DNA of 64,000 bases from Tabrizicola sp. GTDB taxonomy: Bacteria; Pseudomonadota; Alphaproteobacteria; Rhodobacterales; Rhodobacteraceae. Shown in pieces: positions 45,907 through 53,410 of this stretch. The notes under the pieces were generated by a model. The model was not told where the DNA came from. It did no database searches and was given only the letters and a program-made list of their open reading frames with translations. The stretch's first letter is position 1. Every line of letters starts with the position of its first letter. The DNA lies in assembly GCF_022842145.1 (NCBI RefSeq), contig NZ_JALHQD010000001.1:688127-752126 (forward strand). Direction: 5' to 3'. The translations under genes were made by a program, and so were the position numbers.

Positions 45907-47999
45907 CGCCAGACCCTTCCCCAGTCGGGGTCAAGTCCGTCGGTGTGGTATTCGCGGATGGACTGATACAGCCGGTCGTCGACAAAGACCCGTGCCCCGC
46001 CGTCCCCACCGTCGGGGCGGAAGTTCAGATCAAGGCCGCGGCGCGTTTCGGTGCCCAGCGCCCAATTGACCGGAATGGTCACGCGGATGCCCTTGTCGAA
46101 CCCGCCTTCGCCGAAGTCTTCGGCACTGGCGTCGGTCACGGTGGCATAGGCCCCGACCCGCCAGCCGTTGGCAAAGACCCGGTCGACCGACATCGTCGCC
46201 CCGACATCGCCCGCGAGATATCGGCCCACGTCCAGCTGACCAAGGTAGCCATTGCCGAAGTCGTAGTAGGCCGAGACGTAGCCGGTCAGGATGTCGTAAT
46301 TGTATTCGTCGAAGCCAAGGCCGCCATCGGTATCCCGCTGCCGGGTGTAGTTCAGCTCGGCTCCCAGCGCGAGCTGGCTGTCCACTGGCTTCCACAGAAG
46401 CTCGCCCGATACGCCGGCATGCATCCGTTCCAGGTAGCCCACGGACAGACGGGAATAGAGGTTCTCGGCCGGGCGGGCGAACCAGGCGAGCGTCAGCTTC
46501 TCAAGCGCGGGATCGCCGAAGGTATTGTAGCGAGAGCTATCGGTGCGGACGAGTGGCAGGTCCGAGTCCGACGTCGACAGCTCGCGGTTGCTGGCGATTT
46601 CCTTGTAGATCGACCCGGAAAGCACCCAACCCGGCGCGATGTCGTAGGTGCTGGAGAGGCGCAGCCCGATGTCGCCTTCGATCGGTTCGGAAAGGCGGAC
46701 GACGGGACGCAGGCTCCAGCTGAACTTCGGATAAAGTTCCTCGTCGCCCAGCGACCAGGCCGGGGCGGGTCCGGCGTCGGTGACGGTCACCCGTTCGCGC
46801 AGCAGCGAGGCGTTGTCGGCGGTGTATTCCAGGGCTTCCAGGTCGCTGCGGCGGATGGTGATTTTCGAAGCACCGATACCGTTGACCACTGGCACGATCT
46901 CGAACACTTCGACCGAAGCGGGCATGACATGGCTCAGGGCGCGGGCGGTGCGGCCGATGGCTTGCGATCCGGCGTCGATCCGGCCGTTGCGGATACGGAC
47001 CTGCACGGTCGTCGCGGTGTAGGCAAGGTCCTCGACGGCAATCCCGTCGGCGGCCAGACGCTTGGCCAGGTTCTGCCGCAGGATCGGTCCCGCATCGGCC
47101 TGGGTGACCCAGCCGCCGTCATAGGCCTCGGGGTCAGCCGAGCGCGACGGACGCGCCTCGACAGGGGCCGGGGCCTTGCCGACGATGCCCCCGGTCGCCC
47201 GGCTTTTCGGGTCCAGGATGATGTGCAGCGCCAGCGCGAATTCGGACCCGTACAGCGAATAGGCACCGAAGCGCATGTAGGGATTGCGCTGGTATTCCAC
47301 GCCGAAGTTGAACGGGCTGTCGCGATCGAGAAGCCCCCGCTCCTCACCTTCCAGGACATAGGCGTCGGACGAGTATTCCGCCTTCAGGGTCCAGTTGTCG
47401 TTGACCTTGTATTCGACCCCGGCGAAGGGCGCGGCTTCGCCCCGGAACCACTGGTCCGAGTTGGGGGTGCCCGGCGGGTCCACTGGCGGACGGCTGCCGA
47501 AGGGCGCGCCGATGCCGCCGTCCGTTCCCAGTCGGCCCCAGCCCAGACCCGCGGTCACCTTGACCTTTTCGCCAAAGGTCTTGGTGGCTGCCACATATTC
47601 GGAAGCATACAGCCCCTGCCCGGTCAGGTCCTGCAACCCGATGGTCAGCGCGGGGGTAATCTTGCCTTCCTTCAGCACCTGATAGCGCAGGTCGATGCTG
47701 CGGTCGCTTTCCTCGCTATCCCCCGAGATCACGGCATCCCAGTCGCGCCAGGTCTGAAAGCGGAACGATCCCGACAGGCGTTCCGAGAACTGGAAGCTCA
47801 GGGTGGACCGGGTGATCGGACCGATCAGCGAGGTCGAAAACGAAAAGGTTGCGTCTTTCTGGGCGTCGCCCGACGGCATGTCGATCAGACCTGTCGCGCC
47901 GTTCAGGTTCAATGTGCCGGATATTTCGGCCAGGGCGGGTACGCTGACCAAGGCGGTGCCAAGTGCAAGCGCGGCAAGAAGACGGGAGGAAGTCTGCAT
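45903..47999 (-). CDS. yjbH: YjbH-family outer-membrane protein (exopolysaccharide-associated)
   Basis: This 698-residue exported protein has a signal peptide (about 1-25, ending ALAE) and two beta-rich regions typical of YjbH/GfcD (a porin-like region and a C-terminal domain), with little predicted helix. It is thought to sit in the outer membrane and aid polysaccharide secretion. Two starts are possible: ATG at 47999 (used; AGGA 10 bases away) or GTG at 48005 (AGGA 4 bases away). It could export the glycan made by the 3642-9774 cluster, but no direct link is visible. Confidence 0.8.
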   Translation of the reverse strand: MQTSSRLLAALALGTALVSVPALAEISGTLNLNGATGLIDMPSGDAQKDATFSFSTSLIGPITRSTLSFQFSERLSGSFRFQTWRDWDAVISGDSEESDRSIDLRYQVLKEGKITPALTIGLQDLTGQGLYASEYVAATKTFGEKVKVTAGLGWGRLGTDGGIGAPFGSRPPVDPPGTPNSDQWFRGEAAPFAGVEYKVNDNWTLKAEYSSDAYVLEGEERGLLDRDSPFNFGVEYQRNPYMRFGAYSLYGSEFALALHIILDPKSRATGGIVGKAPAPVEARPSRSADPEAYDGGWVTQADAGPILRQNLAKRLAADGIAVEDLAYTATTVQVRIRNGRIDAGSQAIGRTARALSHVMPASVEVFEIVPVVNGIGASKITIRRSDLEALEYTADNASLLRERVTVTDAGPAPAWSLGDEELYPKFSWSLRPVVRLSEPIEGDIGLRLSSTYDIAPGWVLSGSIYKEIASNRELSTSDSDLPLVRTDSSRYNTFGDPALEKLTLAWFARPAENLYSRLSVGYLERMHAGVSGELLWKPVDSQLALGAELNYTRQRDTDGGLGFDEYNYDILTGYVSAYYDFGNGYLGQLDVGRYLAGDVGATMSVDRVFANGWRVGAYATVTDASAEDFGEGGFDKGIRVTIPVNWALGTETRRGLDLNFRPDGGDGGARVFVDDRLYQSIREYHTDGLDPDWGRVWR

Positions 48000-48027
48000 G
48001 ATCACCGGATCCTGGATGTAGCCCCAA

Positions 48028-48056
48028 TCTATGCGAAGATAACCCGGTCAGGGCAA
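48028..48056 (-). promoter_or_regulatory. Candidate yjbH-yjbF promoter
   Basis: Minus-strand TTGCCC (48051-48056) and CATAGA (48028-48033) are spaced by 17 bases. The start would be about 20 bases before the yjbH ATG, giving a short leader. The boxes match moderately; the marR gene upstream could also read through. Confidence 0.4.
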
Positions 48057-48120
48057 GGGAGAACGAGCCGACGGTTGGGTGAAACGGGCTGGTATGGCAT
48101 TTCCGTCAACCGCCGCGGGG

Positions 48121-48564
48121 TCAGCCCTCTTCCAGCTTGATCCGCAGCTCTCGCAGCACGGGCAGCAGCGCCCGAACCCGGTCCGCGCCCACGGCCTGCA
48201 CGACCTCGGCGATCAGCGGCACTACGCTCGCCAAGGCCGATTCCCGTGCCGAGCGGCCCGAGGGACTGATCGCCACGAATTTCTGCCGTGCATCCTCCCA
48301 ATCGGGGCGGATGTGGACGTGGCCCGCCCATTCCAGCTTGGTCAGCGTGTTGGTCATGGCCCCCCGCGTCACGTGGAACGACTTGGCCAATTGGGCCGGG
48401 GTCCGTTCGTCGTTGATCCGCGCCAGGTGGTTCAACACGCTGAAATGGGACAGCTCCATCCCCTTGGGCAAAACCTTCGAGATGCGGTTGCGCGCCAGCT
48501 GGTCGGCCATGAACAGCTCGCCAAAGAGAGCAACCGCGATATCATCCGCCTTCTCGCCGCTCAT
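48121..48564 (-). CDS. MarR-family transcriptional regulator
   Basis: This 147-residue winged-helix protein has the MarR DNA-binding core at about 35-105 (ELSHFSVLNHLARIND, TRGAMTNTLTKLEWAG, and the wing DWEDARQKFVAIS). MarR proteins bind as dimers and usually respond to small aromatic ligands or oxidants. The ATG overlaps the stop of the nitrilase gene (ATGA); targets are unknown, with its own operon or yjbHF as natural candidates. Confidence 0.9.
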   Translation of the reverse strand: MSGEKADDIAVALFGELFMADQLARNRISKVLPKGMELSHFSVLNHLARINDERTPAQLAKSFHVTRGAMTNTLTKLEWAGHVHIRPDWEDARQKFVAISPSGRSARESALASVVPLIAEVVQAVGADRVRALLPVLRELRIKLEEG

Positions 48565-49391
48565 GGCCCGTCAAAACCCCGATCATGGCTGAGCGAAGGC
48601 ACTCTGCCACGCGCGCGGTCGACCTCGGCCAGGTCCAAATCGACCAGCGTGACCCCCGGTTCCCTACCCGCGTCCGCCAGGATTTCGCCCCAGGGCGCGA
48701 TGGCCAGCGAATGCCCGTGGGTCTTGCGGCCCTTGCCGTTGGTTTCGGGATGGAAGCCCGTCTGTGCCGGGGCGAGGACGAAGCAGCCCGTCTCGATCGC
48801 CCGGGCGCGAAGCAGGGTTTCCCAATGCGCCGCACCGGTGATGTGGTTGAAGGCGGCCGGGACGGTGATCACCTGCGCCCCGCCTTGCGCCAGCCGCCGA
48901 TACAGCGCCGCAAAGCGAACGTCATAGCAGACGGACATGCCCAACCTGGCAAACGGGGTGTCGGCCACCACGGCTTTTGCACCGGGTCTGTAACCCTCGC
49001 TTTCCCGGTAGACCTCGGTCGGTGAGACGTTGACGTCGAACATGTGGATCTTGTCGTAGCGCGCCGCCACGCTGCCATCCGGCGCGATCAGGAAGCTCCG
49101 GTTGGCAAAGCGGCCGTCTGCGTCATGGGTCAGCAGACCCAGCGAGCCGATCAGCAGCCAGATCCCTGCCGCCTTGGCCTCGGCCCGCAAGGTGGCAAGC
49201 GTCGCGTCGTCGTCCTCGTGCCGAAAGACACTGCGCTGGTGTGTGCGGCTGGACGAAAGGCCGTTCGTCAGTTCGGGCGTCAGCACGAAGTCCGCGCCGC
49301 CGGCGGCCGCCTGCCGGACGTAGCCAACCGTCACCGGCAGGTTTACCGCCGGGTCGTCCGTGACCGTCAGCTGAACCAGACCGACGCGCAT
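48561..49391 (-). CDS. Carbon-nitrogen hydrolase (nitrilase superfamily, Nit/omega-amidase-like)
   Basis: This 276-residue hydrolase has the Glu-Lys-Cys triad: Glu40 (LTPEL), Lys114 (YDKIHMFDV) and Cys155 (GMSVCYDVRF). The sequence is closest in style to Nit1/Nit2 proteins, which hydrolyse deaminated glutathione or alpha-ketoglutaramate. Its direct coupling to glutaredoxin grxC (TGATG overlap) favours a glutathione-repair role, which is inference. It is cytoplasmic, without a signal peptide. Confidence 0.88.
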   Translation of the reverse strand: MRVGLVQLTVTDDPAVNLPVTVGYVRQAAAGGADFVLTPELTNGLSSSRTHQRSVFRHEDDDATLATLRAEAKAAGIWLLIGSLGLLTHDADGRFANRSFLIAPDGSVAARYDKIHMFDVNVSPTEVYRESEGYRPGAKAVVADTPFARLGMSVCYDVRFAALYRRLAQGGAQVITVPAAFNHITGAAHWETLLRARAIETGCFVLAPAQTGFHPETNGKGRKTHGHSLAIAPWGEILADAGREPGVTLVDLDLAEVDRARGRVPSLSHDRGFDGP

Positions 49392-49648
49392 CAGCCGGCC
49401 AGCATGGGGTCAAGCTTGCCCGCGTGGTCCAGCGCATGCAGGTCGTCCGAGCCGCCGACATGCTCCCCACCGATGAATATCTGTGGCACGGTCCGGCGGC
49501 CATTGGCGCGCTGAGTCATCTTCGCGCGCAGGCCTGTGTCCTGACTGACGTCAATTTCGGAATAGTTGACCCCCTTCTTTTGCAACAGCCGCTTGGCGGC
49601 GTGGCAGTAGGGGCAGAAGGGGGTGGTGTAGATCTCGACCGGGCGCAT
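49391..49648 (-). CDS. grxC: Glutaredoxin 3
   Basis: This 85-residue glutaredoxin has the dithiol active site CPYC (12-15) and the glutathione-binding TVPQIFIGG block (about 56-64). It reduces disulfides with glutathione. It lies between comF (34 bases upstream) and the nitrilase gene (1-base overlap), all on the minus strand. Confidence 0.95.
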   Translation of the reverse strand: MRPVEIYTTPFCPYCHAAKRLLQKKGVNYSEIDVSQDTGLRAKMTQRANGRRTVPQIFIGGEHVGGSDDLHALDHAGKLDPMLAG

Positions 49649-49682
49649 CGCGGATTCCTCTTTCGCGCCAGTCTACAGGGGT

Positions 49683-50405
49683 TCAGCCGCCTTTCGCAAC
49701 GCGCGCCAGCCCCAGAACCGAAACCGAGCGGGCCCCTGCCGCAAAAAGCGCCTCTGTCGCCGCCGCGAAGGTGGCCCCGCTCGTCATCACGTCGTCGACC
49801 AGCAGCACATCCCGATCCGCCACCCGCTTTTCCCGTGCTTTCGGCACCTTGAACGCATCGATCAGATTGGCAAAGCGGGCGTCCCGGGTCTTGCCGTCCT
49901 GATTGCCAGTGGATCGTCGGCGGACCAACGCGTCCGGGCAATGCTCCAGCCCCGCCGCATGCGCGATGTTGCGCGACAGAAGGGCGGCCTGGTTGAACCT
50001 GCGGCGGAAAAGCCGCATCCAGTGCAGCGGGACCGGCACCACCAGCATGTCCGGCTTCAGGATCGGCTGCGCGGCTTTCAGCATCCATCCGGCTGCGGGG
50101 CGTGCAAGGTCCATCCGGTCGCCATGTTTCAGCGCAAGGATCAGGCGCCGACCGTTCTCGTCATACATAAGGGCCGCGCGGCCCCGTTCCCAAGGGCGGG
50201 CAATGGTCATGCAGTCATCGCAGACCACACGCTCGGACGCATCCTGCCCCGGCAACGGCAACCCGCATTGGTCGCAGACCAGGCCGCTGACGAAAGGCGT
50301 CTCGCGCCAGCAATCGGCGCAGAGGCCGAAGTCCGACTGCACCGGAGCCGAGCAGGAAATGCACTGCGGCGGGTAAAGTAGCTGCAGCGCGCCTTGCAAT
50401 CCCAT
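49683..50405 (-). CDS. comF: ComF family phosphoribosyltransferase-like protein
   Basis: This 240-residue protein has an N-terminal zinc-finger region with several CxxC pairs (CISC, CADC, CDQC, CDDC, about 15-65) and a C-terminal phosphoribosyltransferase domain with DVLLVDDVMTSGATF (about 199-213). ComF homologs are needed for natural DNA uptake in some species and may supply a nucleotide step; many are of unknown role. A strong AGGAG lies 6 bases before the ATG. It diverges from the 50429 gene with only 23 bases between them. Confidence 0.88.
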   Translation of the reverse strand: MGLQGALQLLYPPQCISCSAPVQSDFGLCADCWRETPFVSGLVCDQCGLPLPGQDASERVVCDDCMTIARPWERGRAALMYDENGRRLILALKHGDRMDLARPAAGWMLKAAQPILKPDMLVVPVPLHWMRLFRRRFNQAALLSRNIAHAAGLEHCPDALVRRRSTGNQDGKTRDARFANLIDAFKVPKAREKRVADRDVLLVDDVMTSGATFAAATEALFAAGARSVSVLGLARVAKGG

Positions 50406-50428
50406 CCTTCGCTCCTAAAGTCCCGTCA

Positions 50429-51265
50429 ATGACCCAGCCGCCCACTTTGACCGACCGAACGGCTCTGGCCCGCCACCGCGCGCGTGCCTGTGCCCTGCCC
50501 AGCCATGGCGAGGCGCTTTTCCTGCATCGCATGGCATTTGATGACCTGCAGGAGAGACTCAGCGAGGTTAACAAAAAGTTTACGGCAGCCGCCGTGGTGA
50601 CGCCTTATCCGCAGATTTTCGCGGGGTTTCCTGCCGCGCAGGTGGTTCCAGACAATGACCTCATCGCGCTTGAACCTGGCGCGCACGATCTTGTCGTGCA
50701 CTTCATGGCTCTGCATTGGACCAACGACCCTGTGGGGCAACTGGTCCAGTGTCGCCGGTCCCTCCAGCCCGATGGGCTGTGCCTGGTGGTGCTGCCCGGC
50801 GGCCGCAGCCTGCAGGAACTTCGCACCAGCCTTGCCGAGGCCGAGGCGGCAGTCACGGGCGGCCTTTCACCGCGCGTGGTGCCGATGGGCGAGATTCGCG
50901 ACCTTGGCGGCCTTATGCAGCGGGCCGGATTTGCCTTGCCGGTTGCAGACAGCCTTGTGCAGACGGTGGAGTATCGCAGCTTTCCGGCTTTGCTGGCTGA
51001 CCTCCGCGCGGCGGGAGAGACAAACGCCCTCGCCGCCCGCCTGCGCCGCTTCACCCGCCGCGCCGTGATGACCGAGGCGGCGCGTATCTACGCAGACAGC
51101 TATGGCACCTCGGAAGGCCGGCTGACCGCCACGGCCGAGCTTGTCTTTCTAACCGGATGGGCTCCGCATGAAAGCCAGCAGCAGCCCTTGCGGCCCGGTT
51201 CGGCAAGGTCCCGATTGGCAGATGCGCTGGGAGTGCCGGAGAAGCCTTTGTCCAAAGACGGTTGA
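50429..51265 (+). CDS. NDUFAF5/BioC-like methyltransferase-fold protein lacking a clear SAM motif
   Basis: This 278-residue protein resembles the alphaproteobacterial relatives of mitochondrial NDUFAF5, a complex I assembly factor: N-terminal RHRARACALP-type segment, AFDDLQERLSEV, then a methyltransferase-like core (HDLVVHFMALHWTNDP, LQPDGLCLVVLPGG). The Gly-rich SAM motif I expected after KKFTAAAVV is replaced by TPYPQIFAGF, so SAM binding is doubtful. NDUFAF5 itself is reported to act as an arginine hydroxylase. hemH follows 52 bases later. Confidence 0.72.
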   Translation: MTQPPTLTDRTALARHRARACALPSHGEALFLHRMAFDDLQERLSEVNKKFTAAAVVTPYPQIFAGFPAAQVVPDNDLIALEPGAHDLVVHFMALHWTNDPVGQLVQCRRSLQPDGLCLVVLPGGRSLQELRTSLAEAEAAVTGGLSPRVVPMGEIRDLGGLMQRAGFALPVADSLVQTVEYRSFPALLADLRAAGETNALAARLRRFTRRAVMTEAARIYADSYGTSEGRLTATAELVFLTGWAPHESQQQPLRPGSARSRLADALGVPEKPLSKDG

Positions 51266-51317
51266 CCCCGCCAGCGCAACCCTTATGTCCCCTCGTGAAC
51301 CCAAGGGAAGAACCGAC

Positions 51318-52418
51318 ATGCTGGATGCCCGGACCGGAGCCGTGACTGGGACCGACGTTGCCCCAGGCGAAGGCCGCCTCGCCCACGCGCCCGCCGACCA
51401 CCCCCGCGTCCGCAAGGCGCGGATCGGGGTGCTTCTGGCCAACCTCGGCACGCCGGACGCCTACGACTACTGGTCGATGCGGCGCTATCTGAACGAGTTT
51501 CTGTCGGACAAGCGGGTCGTCGATATTCCCAGCTGGAAGTGGCAGCCGCTCTTGCAGCTGATCATCCTGACCAAACGGCCCTTCACCTCGGGCGCGAACT
51601 ACAAGCTGATCTGGAACGAAGAGCTGAACGAAAGCCCGCTTCTGACCATCACCAAGGCCCAGACCGCCGCGATTGCCAAGATGATCGCGGAACGGCACGG
51701 GGCCGACATCATGGTCGACTTCTGCATGCGCTATGGCAACCCCTCGACCGACGAGAAGGTCAAGGCGATGGTCGCGGCGGGCTGCGAGAAGGTCCTGTTC
51801 TTCCCGCTGTACCCGCACTACGCCGGGGCGACCTCGGCCACCGCGAACGACCAGTTCTTCCGCTCCCTGATGAAGGAAAAGCGGCAGCCAGCGGTGCGGA
51901 CCGTGGCCGAGTATTTCGACCATCCCCTGTATATCGACGCCTTGGCCAAGTCGGTCGAGACGGTCTACGCCGGCCTGGACCATCGGCCCGACGTGCTGGT
52001 CGCCAGCTATCACGGGATGCCGAAACGCTACCTGATGGAGGGCGATCCCTACCACTGCCACTGCGCCAAGACGACGCGGCTCTTGTGGGAGCGGTTGGGG
52101 TGGGAGAAGGGGTCGATCGACACCACCTTCCAGTCGGTCTTCGGGCGCGAGGAGTGGCTGAAACCCTACACGGTCGAGCATGTGGCGGAGCTGGCGAAAG
52201 CGGGGAAAAAGCGGATCGCGGTGATGGCTCCGGCTTTCAGTGCGGACTGCATCGAGACGCTGGAGGAGATCAACGGCGAGATCCGGGAAGCCTTCGAACA
52301 TGCGGGTGGGGAAAGCTTCACCTACATCCCCTGCCTGAACGATGATGCGGCCCATATCGAGGCTCTGGTGGCGGTGATCGAAGAGAACCTGGGGGGCTGG
52401 TTGCCGAGGCAAGGGTAA
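51318..52418 (+). CDS. hemH: Ferrochelatase
   Basis: This 366-residue enzyme inserts ferrous iron into protoporphyrin IX, the last step of heme synthesis. Conserved features are GVLLANLGTPD (37-47), PLYPHYAG (163-170) and the catalytic His232 in SYHGMPKRY. A CHC pair (247-249) lies where Fe-S-containing ferrochelatases carry cysteines. I chose the ATG at 51318 (AGGGAAG upstream); it still gives a 30-residue N-terminal extension. Longer in-frame starts overlap the preceding gene. Confidence 0.94.
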   Translation: MLDARTGAVTGTDVAPGEGRLAHAPADHPRVRKARIGVLLANLGTPDAYDYWSMRRYLNEFLSDKRVVDIPSWKWQPLLQLIILTKRPFTSGANYKLIWNEELNESPLLTITKAQTAAIAKMIAERHGADIMVDFCMRYGNPSTDEKVKAMVAAGCEKVLFFPLYPHYAGATSATANDQFFRSLMKEKRQPAVRTVAEYFDHPLYIDALAKSVETVYAGLDHRPDVLVASYHGMPKRYLMEGDPYHCHCAKTTRLLWERLGWEKGSIDTTFQSVFGREEWLKPYTVEHVAELAKAGKKRIAVMAPAFSADCIETLEEINGEIREAFEHAGGESFTYIPCLNDDAAHIEALVAVIEENLGGWLPRQG

Positions 52419-52427
52419 GGGCGCCCA

Positions 52428-52494
52428 CGCGTGGCACCTTGTTTCGGTTCAATTGTTTCAATGGCTTGGCTGCTGGCGTTCAGAACTGCTTAAC
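52428..52494 (+). repeat. Intergenic repeat, copy B
   Basis: These 67 bases between hemH and the exonuclease gene match copy A (3554-3619) in order and orientation: CGCGTGGC at the start, then GGCGTTCAG, two variable bases and CTGCTTAAC at the end. It begins 9 bases after the hemH stop. No protein-coding frame is preserved between the copies, so conservation is at the DNA or RNA level. Confidence 0.6.
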
Positions 52495-52541
52495 ACTTGC
52501 CCGCGCTGGAACCGTGGGGCTGTCGCGGGCGTTTTCAGCCC

Positions 52542-53342
52542 ATGCGGATCGCCACCTTCAACGTCAACGGGATCAACGGGCGACTGCCGGTCCTGCTGCG
52601 CTGGCTGGAGGAAGCGCAACCGGATGTGGTCTGCCTGCAGGAACTTAAGACAACCGATGACCGCTTCCCTGCAAAGGCCATAGAAGACGCCGGATATGGC
52701 GCGATCTGGCATGGCCAGAAAAGCTGGAACGGCGTCGCCATCCTGGCCAAGGGGCGCGAGCCGGTGGAGACCCGGCGCGGGCTTCCGGGGATCGAGGATG
52801 GGCAGAGCCGGTATATCGAAGCCGCGATTTCCGGGGTTCTTGTCGGCGGGCTGTACCTGCCAAACGGCAACCCCGCCCCCGGCCCGAAGTTCACCGCAAA
52901 ACTGGCTTGGTTTGAGCGCCTGCGCGACCATGCCGCCGAGCTTTTGCGCCATGACGTGCCAGTCGTTCTGGCAGGCGATTACAACGTGATGCCAACGGAA
53001 CTGGACGTCTACAAGCCCGAACGCTGGCAGAAGGATGCGCTGTTCCGGCCAGAGGTGCGGGCGGAATATGCAAGCCTGCTGGAGCAGGGGTGGACGGACG
53101 CCATACGGCATCTGCATCCGGAGGAAAGGATCTACACTTTCTGGGACTACTTCCGGAATGCCTGGGGACGCGATGCAGGGCTGCGGCTGGACCATCTTCT
53201 GCTGTCGCCCGACCTGAAGCCCATGCTGAAAGCAGCCGGGGTGGACCGGCACGTCCGGGGCTGGGAAAAGGCCAGCGACCACGCGCCGACCTGGATAGAG
53301 TTGAAGCTGCCGCGCGGGCGAAAGTCAGGCGCTGTGGCCTAA
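52542..53342 (+). CDS. xth: Exodeoxyribonuclease III (AP endonuclease, ExoIII family)
   Basis: This 266-residue endonuclease/exonuclease/phosphatase-fold enzyme has RIATFNVNGI (2-11), the metal-binding Glu in CLQELK (about 31-36), AGDYNVMP with the catalytic Asp, and the C-terminal SDHAP His. It cleaves abasic sites and trims 3' blocks in base-excision repair. No obvious ribosome site precedes the ATG, but the family N-terminus fixes it. It stands alone between repeat copy B and the aconitase X gene. Confidence 0.92.
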   Translation: MRIATFNVNGINGRLPVLLRWLEEAQPDVVCLQELKTTDDRFPAKAIEDAGYGAIWHGQKSWNGVAILAKGREPVETRRGLPGIEDGQSRYIEAAISGVLVGGLYLPNGNPAPGPKFTAKLAWFERLRDHAAELLRHDVPVVLAGDYNVMPTELDVYKPERWQKDALFRPEVRAEYASLLEQGWTDAIRHLHPEERIYTFWDYFRNAWGRDAGLRLDHLLLSPDLKPMLKAAGVDRHVRGWEKASDHAPTWIELKLPRGRKSGAVA

Positions 53343-53410
53343 GGACAGGTGGACTTACCCATCGCGTGCCGTCTAGCCTTTCCCGGTGGAAGACCGGGGA
53401 GATGACGGAG

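Noticed and set aside
45669-48140. An 823-codon plus-strand frame opposite yjbF and yjbH
   Set aside because: The opposite strand has signal peptides, a lipobox, coupled overlaps and family resemblance; this frame has none of these.
51168-51317. A longer ferrochelatase starting inside the preceding gene
   Set aside because: The extra residues overlap the end of the 50429-51265 gene and are not ferrochelatase-like; the ATG at 51318 has a good ribosome site.
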